From: a virus
Virus record (IMG/VR): IMGVR_UViG_3300036398_004744
Coordinates: 1-64,000 of that record
Direction: 5' to 3' (one strand)
Length of the DNA stretch: 64,000 nt
Every line of letters starts with the position of its first letter. Positions within the stretch are counted from its first letter, which is position 1. Below, one piece after another: positions 25,401 to 31,464 of the stretch. The notes below the pieces were generated by a model, which was not told the DNA's origin, did not search any database, and worked only from the letters and a program-made list of their open reading frames with translations. The translations under genes and the position numbers were made by a program.

Positions 25401-27656
25401 CTCTTGCTTGGAAACTCTGAGGGTCTTGCCAAGGCAAAGATCATTGACGCACTTAGCCCCAACGACGTCGAGGCTCTCGGCAAGTATCTCTACGACGTCG
25501 GCAAGTGGGCATCCGACAAGCTTGAGAAGCGCAAGGCGGCCGACATGGTCGAAGAGGTCGAGGAAGAGGGGCTGACCCTGGATTCTCCGGCAGTCGGATA
25601 TGCCAAGGCAGACGACACCCTCATGACCGTCGCCGAGGCGGCCGCCATGGTCGGACCGTTTGAAGAGGGCGAGATCGGCGGGACCAACCACGTGTATTTC
25701 ACGACGAACTCGGGCACGGCCGTGACAAATCCATACGAGGACGAGCAGGGCGATCCGTTTGTGACCGAGTGGGCGCCCGGCAACAAGACGGCCATCATGC
25801 AATACTGGGCCGACAACGGAGTCCTTCCGTCTGTCTCCGAGACGGCCCTGGCAGTCTTCGATGCCGCGAATCCCAGCCACCCGTATCTGAAACCCTCGGA
25901 GAATGAGGCGGATCCCGTGATTCTTGCCGACTCCGACGCACTGATGAAATTTGCCGACAATCTGGGAGTGACGCTTGACGACGCGCAGGCCACCAAGGAT
26001 GGCAAGTGGAAGTCCGTGGTTCTCACGAACGGCCAGGGAGACGAGGTCAAGATCGTCAAGCAGGTCGCGGAGGACGGAATGTATCAGTTCATCAAGGACG
26101 ACAAGAACTTTGCGATCGGGCCGTTCGCATACGTCATCCGAGAGGCCGCGAAGTATCTGAATCAAAAAAGTCCGGGGAAAAAAGACGAGACCGCGGCCCA
26201 GAAACAGGCCATGGAGTTTCTCAATGACGCGCTGCTCGACGAGCCAACCACGATCGACGGAAACACATGGGAGCTCGAGGGCATCGAGGACGACTCTGGT
26301 GAAATCACCGCGGCCGTCGTAAAACTCAATGGCGTTGCCGTGTCAAACACCATTCCGTTTGAGCCAGAGACGGCGACCCCCATGATCGGTCCTAAGGGAA
26401 TCTACGACGACTATTTCGCGCTTGACTGGATGAAGGACTGGAAGGCACCCGAGGCCCAGTCGCTCCTGACTCCGGAGCAGGACTTCACGATGCAGGCGGC
26501 GGCCCAACTCATGGACCCGGACATCGAGGTCGTCGAGGTCGGCGGCAAAAAGTTTGCAAAGGGCGTCACGCAGTCTGGATCTGTGGCAATCTCTGCTTAC
26601 AACAAGGACAATGAAGTTCTCGGCATCATCCCGATCCAGGGATCGCAGAACATGGAGCCCATGGATCTCGAGGCGGCCATCTATGAGGCCCTGTCGACAC
26701 TCGGGGCCACGTCTGCACCAGAATCCAAGACCAAGACGCCTGAGATCACGACGCAGATGATCAACGAGGCCGCCGAGGCCCTGATGAACGACGAGACGAC
26801 GTCGCTCGGCAAATACACGTTCGAGCCGATCGCCTCTGGACTCGGAGGAACCAGGGTCAACATCTACGTCGAGCCCGGCATGGAGGACTCGGTCGGCTAT
26901 TTCATGCTCGACCCGGGCGAGTATCGCGAGCCCTCGGACATGCTCGACGCGTTCTACGACAAGATCAGCGAGTTTCTCGAGAACAATCCCGACTCTGATG
27001 AGGGCGGTGGCGGCACGGGGCCCGGGGCCAAGTTCATGCCGGCGGGCTTCTATGATCCCGATGAGGATGTCCCGTCTCTCCGCCAAAAGGCCTGGATCAC
27101 TCCGGATGGCGAGATCGTGAACGTGGATCCGGGATCCGAACACCGCCTTGTTGCCCGGTCGTTTTATCCCAACGCCGAGTCCGACGAAAAGGCCCAGATG
27201 GCCGCCGAGGATGAGGGTTATCTGCGAGTCGTCCGGCAGGGCAGCCGCGTCAACGTGGGCGGACGGACTCCGAACTCATCCCAGAGGGACACCCTGACGA
27301 GACTGCGACTCGATCATGACTATGAGATTCAGGATGATCGCGGACGTTCCATGGCGGCCAGATTCATGCCCGCGGGCCCATCCGGATCATCCCAGGATGA
27401 CCAGGGTCTTGCCGGAGTCACGGGACCAGACGCTGACCGGGGGCCTCTTTCGGGGGCCAGATTCATGCCCGGCTACAACCCCCGCTACACCGATGACGAC
27501 GGCAACTTTGACTTTGGCCTGTATTCCGAGGACAAGCGCAAGACCATCGCCTATCTGCGAGACCGCATGGGCATCACCCGGAAGGACTTTCCCGATGAAG
27601 AAGAGTGGAAGCGCACCATCCGTGAGACGATGCGAGACGTGATCCGCGGCGGCTAG
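19401..27656 (+). CDS. Giant internal virion protein with HExxH motif (2,751 aa)
   Basis: The largest gene of the window. The first ~700 residues are helical with Gly/Ala hydrophobic stretches. LLQHESNHILEQF at residues 786-798 is a zincin HExxH motif (His789, Glu790, His793), and YVRSELMSELSAL about 85 residues later may give the third metal ligand. Long charged helical regions follow. Residues about 2070-2540 hold four degenerate ~90-residue alpha/beta repeats. The C-terminus has three short A-K/R-FMP motifs near residues 2543, 2654 and 2687 around an ITPDGEIV module. Size and position fit a podovirus ejectosome protein. I found no RNA polymerase motifs. The peptidase is inferred; it could act on cell wall or virion proteins. 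Confidence 0.7.
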   Translation: MAVLEEVIGEVTSETRPKSGMVGGVSRGAVGRRRKKKPASILDEVTEEVSKEPVPEGALAQVMRETETDPETVRRMRAEGQPLTTDQQRIAFEAERARPLTDVALGAAGAFIQAAPQTAGQLLRGTAKFAYEGVGKPLGEAVLSGLIHEPGSDEQEQAVRRAFRGANSAVRSLASGVAQDIEETANAAIRAGYFGTSITDRAAEKLGLVTPEQSFNNYLAREDMRRGEAEDIQENPDRAATMLARNPLAGTVIEGAAMLSGQGALTPEAKRAALAGYEESLLQEAKFRPDEDISMLGEVLSPVGLPARLVKPVTSALGGTMEAAGGLAVRGVTKPTIRGVNPLEGVGIGIRRVGEGAEKVGAGISQAITGRPDTFLAAPGTIVSAFTKRPGQLVEGVGRTMRDVGRQIDEGGIRGRTGIVERLGRDPASADWIRDLFGPGAQKRLEKMERKNKQRVAEGKPEIKPGRGGVMRARTADYGLRLANSLTKSGVSGAALNGIIGAADIETAEEFGRSTGVGFGIGSYMAGRVPERIGAALDPTTGLATKIDRVTEIDPLDRRLDEDADLKRFRATADPELVRQVEKLSSPEEQVASRMRELDDLFQRKAEADYAEEDTAELDAVITQKADELSALQESTKDLTQEDRDERRRAVELIMADGLDLLKSNGRAAGLNGVNVKILDPSQIESFIRERWGQNLEQAEAIVTQLGGRTDLSPSEEQSLLRANQAVQKFQEQVQLWPQQTGFALSDSDQADAPAHLRMANIGAPTIVMNTEQLMRDPRRVGLRYLLQHESNHILEQFREVQEMQRPVRDLWFGKRIVRPDGTVLEATPGIITDDWINDVGIPMYAERLYGPGGETKFRDSFASPQQAVEYVRSELMSELSALSETGYSTIREALDSPGQAVVDRLLISRKNSMLGRLRQALEAMGVELDSKGDVKSVIFGDQAPFDPDALAIMRQYKRNLREFNDMLTYAGGTTEGEVEISVTELMTNRALQEAYKDDVIWDKETILDVQDDEGNTVAQIVIPDDPTIDSATGEYRIANGQLVDENGSALQLTPTIDLSGLPDGARASIDSRIARNPDGSPKILTNKEIQARARQRDQMIKDAVDNAPEDGFEGRLRDTGNGSYRGVMSPSQLEAVMALPNSVISPSLKKNIAAFNEVLQKRDGTRILMEYQAALRGGRYRALSPRIRDVVPIGYQFSKQGNFLATTISVSRMFDKMNLWSQKRPENLNLWGRDLGKFWEDVTRVLDNHNRGLAGQTGLDVDPDIAMQKKNRINDFFNLFTKETESLNPSRTTLPARRGKDSADRLIMSARMDRINQMQISNAQKLPVDYGKMLVNFFPENEARSLRLDQFQDAPVENDIVGGAMPRFLPGIRYTSLPDDPKKTMADFYMLNAMITTPPTGWSMGKFGGEATMYAPSADPTGRYAGVRAEKYQDALDEAKQTLIPTLHSKIQKALHFAVAAELRHAIPKKQPTDLAESEFYQEYMRQYAIQGAGMPDLKKEKGPRRFQSEHEGYRASFIAMENARKKLGMSIADVALFAEQLYRRGSWSSSYGGNPWGDIAAHLAKMSDPSYSTELVRAVVTDENGRMQIIETNEFRDPGAYSAMFQEIDRAYDLQHNTNTVFNKLKKYYMGAEGYGWIAKMLDFKANVANPRELRGLVSGTMGKLADAWFADMRADAPLTQDLEARVVEQLPESFIDNLDPSQSPSQFPEMLKDLVADYYRKSSSGVRRENPFENIANAAEGIFRNNGGKSDDWKAIKKDQNAHIGIILDDHFGDLGVARTDATKLFRMLLVEGRDPRVTGKKPSPSDVPKVETKLSKPKPMAYQNWFMGNVFQPKLDKSTPSNLNEFVVGLLFNGFNGLKLGDVTVVNAGGSGKAVTLKVYVGDSVAEGSLATTAQIPGGKKRDIVDWLAEYALMRAKMNGYGNVMDWMQQNLKAEMKPQMPVQSEGISNLLENLPWAARNRVNQLLENLQDQEWVDTNLANLPPSDIDASADFVESLLLGNSEGLAKAKIIDALSPNDVEALGKYLYDVGKWASDKLEKRKAADMVEEVEEEGLTLDSPAVGYAKADDTLMTVAEAAAMVGPFEEGEIGGTNHVYFTTNSGTAVTNPYEDEQGDPFVTEWAPGNKTAIMQYWADNGVLPSVSETALAVFDAANPSHPYLKPSENEADPVILADSDALMKFADNLGVTLDDAQATKDGKWKSVVLTNGQGDEVKIVKQVAEDGMYQFIKDDKNFAIGPFAYVIREAAKYLNQKSPGKKDETAAQKQAMEFLNDALLDEPTTIDGNTWELEGIEDDSGEITAAVVKLNGVAVSNTIPFEPETATPMIGPKGIYDDYFALDWMKDWKAPEAQSLLTPEQDFTMQAAAQLMDPDIEVVEVGGKKFAKGVTQSGSVAISAYNKDNEVLGIIPIQGSQNMEPMDLEAAIYEALSTLGATSAPESKTKTPEITTQMINEAAEALMNDETTSLGKYTFEPIASGLGGTRVNIYVEPGMEDSVGYFMLDPGEYREPSDMLDAFYDKISEFLENNPDSDEGGGGTGPGAKFMPAGFYDPDEDVPSLRQKAWITPDGEIVNVDPGSEHRLVARSFYPNAESDEKAQMAAEDEGYLRVVRQGSRVNVGGRTPNSSQRDTLTRLRLDHDYEIQDDRGRSMAARFMPAGPSGSSQDDQGLAGVTGPDADRGPLSGARFMPGYNPRYTDDDGNFDFGLYSEDKRKTIAYLRDRMGITRKDFPDEEEWKRTIRETMRDVIRGG

Positions 27657-27686
27657 TCTCGACAATTTCTGCCAAGAAGTTTGCGA

Positions 27687-27714
27687 TTTACTCCAGCAGC
27701 CCCCTGAATAAACT
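27687..27714 (+). promoter_or_regulatory. Promoter before the 27723 gene
   Basis: TTTACT at 27687-27692, a 16-base spacer beginning CCAGCAGCC, TAAACT at 27709-27714, then 8 bases to ATG 27723. The sequence resembles the early promoters, with half of the palindrome kept. It lies in the 66-base gap after the giant gene. Confidence 0.45.
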
Positions 27715-27722
27715 ATTCTCAC

Positions 27723-28292
27723 ATGGCCATTCTGGATACCGCAAAATATCGTGACCGGGTTCTCGACGGGCTCACGCAGATCGATGGACGCCTCGTCTCG
27801 GCATCGAGCACCTCGGGATTTGGAATGGTGCTCAACAATTTTCGCACACGAATCGTGCGCTTCACTCCCGTGGTCGACACCGCGGCTTATGGCTCTGGTG
27901 ACGTGCTCTTCAACACGACGGCCGTGACGGTCGCCGACACCGCGGCCACGACCCGCGGAACGATTCTTTCGGCCAGCGTCATCGACCGCGACGACGAGGC
28001 GAGTCAGACCATCACTCTCTATTTTCTGCGCACGGCCGTGACCTTTGGCACTCTCAACTCGCCTCCCTCGATCACGGATGACGGCGCGAGCGAGATCATC
28101 GGGACTGCCACGGTGACGACGGGCACCGACCTCGGCGGATGCCGATATGGCGAGTCCAGCGGACTCGTGCTTCCGTTTGAACTCCCGGCCAATCTTCTCT
28201 ATGTCGCGGCCACGACGGGCGGCACGCCGACCTTCACCAACGCGAACGACATCCGGATCCGCCTTTCTCTGCAGATAGAGGCGCCGGTCTAA
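27723..28292 (+). CDS. Hypothetical structural protein (189 aa)
   Basis: All-beta composition (NNFRTRIVRFTPVVDTAAYG, TRGTILSASVIDRDDE, QTITLYFLRTAVTFG, NDIRIRLSLQIEAPV). Proteins of this layout, which describe a deviation or fluctuation-like beta-sandwich, are common minor virion or fibre-associated proteins. It sits between the giant internal protein and a fibre-like protein, with its own promoter candidate upstream. No enzyme motif. Confidence 0.6.
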   Translation: MAILDTAKYRDRVLDGLTQIDGRLVSASSTSGFGMVLNNFRTRIVRFTPVVDTAAYGSGDVLFNTTAVTVADTAATTRGTILSASVIDRDDEASQTITLYFLRTAVTFGTLNSPPSITDDGASEIIGTATVTTGTDLGGCRYGESSGLVLPFELPANLLYVAATTGGTPTFTNANDIRIRLSLQIEAPV

Positions 28293-28296
28293 GACG

Positions 28297-29556
28297 GTGC
28301 CGCTGCCATTCAGCAGAAACTCGGCCGCGGCTCGTCCCACGTTTTCGCGAGACTTTGCCGGTGTCAAGACTCTTGATCACGGAGTCGGCCCCGCCATCAC
28401 ATTCACACGCGCCGACGCCACCACCTGCGCGACCTTCTTCGACGCCAACGGCGTCCTTCAACTTGCCGCCGCCAACGTCCCAAGATTCGACCACGACCCC
28501 GCGACCGCCGGAAATCCGTCACGCGGGCTGCTCATCGAGGAGGCGCGGACGAATCTATTGGTTCGCAGCGCGGAGTTCACCGACGCAAGCTGGGCAAAAA
28601 CCAACGTTACCGCATCAGATGGTCAAGCTGCCCCAGACGGCACGACCAACGCCGATGGCATTTTTGAAACCGCAACCACCGGCATCCATGAAACCCGCCA
28701 GTCTGTTTCCATCGCTGCAACCGCAACGCACACATATTCAGTGTTTCTAAAAGCTAATGGCAGAAACTTCGCAACTGTATATGTGAGAGAAACGGCAAAC
28801 AGTGGTGCAACTTATGTCAGTGTTGTGGTTGACTTGTCAAACGGAAGTATATCGGGTTCTCCTGTTGGCACCGCAACCGTCACAAGCGTTGGCAATGGAT
28901 GGTATCGCGTCGCGGTTTCTGCAAGTATTGATGCAGGCACACGCTTTGCGCAGATCCGCTTGCGCGAAGACGCCAGCACAACGTCTTACGCGGGCGACAT
29001 CACCAAAGGCATCCTCGCATGGGGCGCCCAACTAGAAGCAGGCGCCTTCCCCACCAGCTACATCCCGACGACATCCGCCGCCGCCACCCGCGCAGCGGAC
29101 AGTGCTGCCGTTACGTCGATCTCCAGCTTCTATAATCAAGCGGAGGGGACGCTGTTTGCGGAAGCAAGCGTCTATGCCAGAAAAAATCCCGGGGCGCAAG
29201 ATGTCTACAGTTTTGCGATCGCCCAGACAAATCGCATCGGAATAAGATACGTGAATGCTAACATAAGCGCCGGGATTGCTGTTGCTGACACGAGCACATT
29301 CGGATTTGGGGTGACAGGATCTGTCAACATTGTCTACAAAACGGCATTGGCCTACGCCGTCGACAATAGCGCCGCTTCAATAAACGGGTCGGATGCCACG
29401 ACCGACACTGACGTCATCTTGCCGTCCATTTTGACGGGCATGTTCATCGGACGAAGAAGCGGCACAGCGACCGATTTTCTGAATGGTCATATACGTCGCA
29501 TCGCCTACTGGCCCCGCCGCTTGAGCAACAGTTTGCTCCAGCAGCTGACGGTCTGA
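28297..29556 (+). CDS. Tail fibre or spike with concanavalin-like C-terminus (419 aa)
   Basis: GTG start at 28297, four bases after the previous stop; no ATG fits. The N-terminus (LPFSRNSAAARPTFSRDF) and the block around residues 78-115 (GLLIEEARTNLLVRSAEFTD, ASWAKTNVTASDGQ) are widely shared fibre modules. The centre is a jelly-roll-like beta domain (HTYSVFLKANGRNFATVYVR). The C-terminal 150 residues (EGTLFAEASVYA through GHIRRIAYWPRRLSNSLL) resemble a laminin-G or concanavalin-like lectin fold. Role: probable carbohydrate-binding receptor protein. Its stop converges with the minus-strand gene one base away. Confidence 0.75.
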   Translation: MPLPFSRNSAAARPTFSRDFAGVKTLDHGVGPAITFTRADATTCATFFDANGVLQLAAANVPRFDHDPATAGNPSRGLLIEEARTNLLVRSAEFTDASWAKTNVTASDGQAAPDGTTNADGIFETATTGIHETRQSVSIAATATHTYSVFLKANGRNFATVYVRETANSGATYVSVVVDLSNGSISGSPVGTATVTSVGNGWYRVAVSASIDAGTRFAQIRLREDASTTSYAGDITKGILAWGAQLEAGAFPTSYIPTTSAAATRAADSAAVTSISSFYNQAEGTLFAEASVYARKNPGAQDVYSFAIAQTNRIGIRYVNANISAGIAVADTSTFGFGVTGSVNIVYKTALAYAVDNSAASINGSDATTDTDVILPSILTGMFIGRRSGTATDFLNGHIRRIAYWPRRLSNSLLQQLTV

Positions 29557-29557
29557 G

Positions 29558-29689
29558 TCACCGCCGGCGGTCCGTCCGTTCCCAGGCCAGGACCACGGCC
29601 AGCCCCAGTGCGATGAACACCAGGGCTGGCCAAAAGTTCCAGGCGATCTGTAGGAATCCCCGCAGGATGATGAGAATGTCGGGGTCCAT
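29558..29689 (-). CDS. Small membrane protein (43 aa)
   Basis: MDPDILIILRG followed by one transmembrane segment (WNFWPALVFIALGLAVVLA) and a basic end (WERTDRRR). ATG 29689 lies two bases after the upstream stop. Longer in-frame readings are Arg/Pro-rich and implausible. Last gene of the early arm. Function unknown; membrane location is likely, and the positive tail suggests a cytoplasmic C-terminus. Confidence 0.5.
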   Translation of the reverse strand: MDPDILIILRGFLQIAWNFWPALVFIALGLAVVLAWERTDRRR

Positions 29690-29691
29690 GG

Positions 29692-30414
29692 TCAGGCTGC
29701 GATCTTGGAGGTGAAGTCGATCGAGGCGCCGACTCGGCGGCCGTGCTCGTGGGCCCCGGCGTCGTGGCTCGCGCGGCTGCGGCTGCGCGACTTCTTGAGG
29801 TCCATGTTCTGGTCGACCCACTCATTGATGCGCTTTTTCTTGTCGGCGATCACGATCGCGAAGCGGTCCTGCTCCTCCTTCTTGAAGCGGCGCATGGCCG
29901 CCTGACGGCCGTGGGTCGACTCGTTGATGAATCCATCGGCGACTCCGCGGAAGAACGAGTTGGCCGTCGTCGTGTTCCACGATTTGCCAGTCATCTTGAG
30001 GTGGTGGTTGAGGCCGTTTTTCATCGCGTCATAGACGAGTGGCAGCGCCATGCGGGCGGCCTCGATGTCGAGCGACTCCCCGACGAAGATGTAGACGTGC
30101 CGGTAGCCGCCAGAGCGGCCGACGGTCAAGTCCCACTGCGCCGAGTAGACGACCTTGACGTCGAAGACCTGGTGGATGACGGCGGGGATCCAGCGATCCT
30201 CGTCGCGCTTCTTGCGGCCGGTGTTGACGGACACCTTGTTGATGGTCTCGGCCTCGCGTGCCTCGCCCACCTGCATCTGTTCGATGCCGTGGCGCGTCAT
30301 CAGCTCGCGTGCCTTGCGAAGAGCGACCTCCATCTCGTTGGCCGTGGCCCCGCTCGAGGGATCGGCCATCTTGAAGAGGTTGCGGATTTTTTCGATGATG
30401 TTGGATGTGTTCAT
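29692..30414 (-). CDS. DUF2786 protein (240 aa)
   Basis: The N-terminal block IEKIRNLFKMADPSSGATAN, EMEVALRKARELMTRHGI is the DUF2786 signature found in phages and plasmids. The rest is alpha/beta (DLTVGRSGGYRHVYIFVGES) with a basic, His-rich tail. Function of the family is unknown. ATG 30414 is chosen because the promoter at 30425-30452 ends 10 bases before it; an upstream start would lie inside that promoter. It is preceded by a strong terminator, so it forms its own transcription unit with the small membrane gene. Confidence 0.8.
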   Translation of the reverse strand: MNTSNIIEKIRNLFKMADPSSGATANEMEVALRKARELMTRHGIEQMQVGEAREAETINKVSVNTGRKKRDEDRWIPAVIHQVFDVKVVYSAQWDLTVGRSGGYRHVYIFVGESLDIEAARMALPLVYDAMKNGLNHHLKMTGKSWNTTTANSFFRGVADGFINESTHGRQAAMRRFKKEEQDRFAIVIADKKKRINEWVDQNMDLKKSRSRSRASHDAGAHEHGRRVGASIDFTSKIAA

Positions 30415-30424
30415 GACAGGACCT

Positions 30425-30452
30425 AGTCTACCATGGCTGGCAGCCAAGTAAA
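30425..30452 (-). promoter_or_regulatory. Early promoter A
   Basis: On the minus strand: TTTACT (30452-30447), a 16-base spacer containing TGGCTGCCAGCCA, TAGACT (30430-30425), then 10 bases to ATG 30414. The spacer carries a perfect odd palindrome (TGGCTG-G-CAGCCA in plus orientation). Confidence 0.65.
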
Positions 30453-30460
30453 CCCCAAAA

Positions 30461-30505
30461 AGCAAAAAAATGAAAAAAAAATAGGGGGCCCCGGAGGGCC
30501 CCCCT
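30461..30505 (-). terminator. Intrinsic terminator after the DUF932 gene
   Basis: On the minus strand an 8-bp perfect stem GGGGGCCC / GGGCCCCC with a TCCG loop is followed by TA and nine T. It ends the DUF932 unit and lies immediately before promoter A. Confidence 0.85.
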
Positions 30506-30524
30506 TGGCTGAGGTTTTCGTGGA

Positions 30525-31379
30525 TTATTCGGCGGCCAGCATCTCCTTGCGGAACTTCTGGAGGCCGTGGGTCCCGCCGGCGAGCAGGGCCTCGGCACCG
30601 GCCCAGAGGCGGCGGTTGACGAGGGTGTCCATGTGGAAGGACGTGACCCCGCGGCTGCGACGACCCAGGCGAGTCTCGATGCCGCCCTTGATGACGTTCT
30701 CCTGGACGCGGTTGAACACGGTCCAGAGGTCGTCGTGCTTGTCGACGTCGCGGCGGGCGACGAGAACGTCCTTGGCCTCGATGGGCATGTCGGCATAACC
30801 CTTGTAGCGGGCCTCGATCGCGAACTTGGCATACATGCTCTGCTCGATTTTGTTCAGCCTCCGCTCGCGGAAGGCCTCGACGCGGCCCTCGGACTCATCG
30901 AGCAGCTTGGCCATGTTGGCGATCATCAAGCGGACGGCCTCAGAATCGAGCGACACGTGGGTCGCGACGAAACTCGAGGCCATGCCCGAGGCGACGACCA
31001 TGCCGTTGCTGCAGACCAGGCGGTAGAAACCGGCCATGGCCGACAGACGGCGAGTGCGGTCGTGGCTGTTCTCGAGGATGACGCGCGGGGCGGACTCCAG
31101 CTTGCCCGACTGCAGCTTCTCGAGGTGGTTGCGGTGAAACAGCTCCACGCGGTGCTGCCCGGTGATCCCGGCCTCGCGGCGCTGGCGCGCATTGACCGGC
31201 ACGAAGCCGTGGTCGCGCAGGACCGGGAGGACCTCGGACGTGCTCACGAACGTGTAGCGCTCAGAGACGTCAGGGGCGGGTTTTTTCGCGAAGATCGCCG
31301 GGGCGAGTTCACGGAGGCGGGTGTCGTTCAGTTCTCCCAGGAGGACCTGGGCCGTAGTTGTGTTTGCAGTATTGCTCAT
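30525..31379 (-). CDS. DUF932 phage/plasmid-like protein (284 aa)
   Basis: From ATG 31379 the protein reads MSNTANTTTAQVLLGELND. It contains the DUF932 features: an early strand-helix (YTFVSTSEVLPVLRDHGF), HRVELFHR, and the block GFYRLVCSNGMVVASGMAS with a following HVS. The family is widespread on phages and plasmids and is of unknown biochemical role. A longer N-terminal reading is excluded by promoter B, whose -10 ends 10 bases before this ATG. It is a single-gene unit flanked by its own promoter and terminator, which suggests high or separately timed expression. Confidence 0.85.
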   Translation of the reverse strand: MSNTANTTTAQVLLGELNDTRLRELAPAIFAKKPAPDVSERYTFVSTSEVLPVLRDHGFVPVNARQRREAGITGQHRVELFHRNHLEKLQSGKLESAPRVILENSHDRTRRLSAMAGFYRLVCSNGMVVASGMASSFVATHVSLDSEAVRLMIANMAKLLDESEGRVEAFRERRLNKIEQSMYAKFAIEARYKGYADMPIEAKDVLVARRDVDKHDDLWTVFNRVQENVIKGGIETRLGRRSRGVTSFHMDTLVNRRLWAGAEALLAGGTHGLQKFRKEMLAAE

Positions 31380-31389
31380 AACGAGGGCT

Positions 31390-31418
31390 AATATAGCTGG
31401 CTGCCAGGCACGTGTAAA
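31390..31418 (-). promoter_or_regulatory. Early promoter B (best match)
   Basis: On the minus strand: TTTACA (31418-31413), a 17-base spacer containing the perfect palindrome CTGGCAGCCAG, TATATT (31395-31390), then 10 bases to ATG 31379. Closest to sigma-70 consensus of the set. A GC-rich hairpin without a U tract lies just upstream at the end of the helicase gene. Confidence 0.75.
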
Positions 31419-31464
31419 CCCCAGAATGAAACTTTTTTCAACTTTTTTCGGGGCCCTCGGAGGG

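Noticed and set aside
24576-26165. 529-codon minus-strand frame opposite the giant gene
   Set aside because: Lies wholly inside the giant gene with no motif or start signal.
19401-27656. N4-type virion RNA polymerase in the giant protein
   Set aside because: Size and position fit, but I could not find polymerase motifs; the only enzyme-like signal is HESNH.
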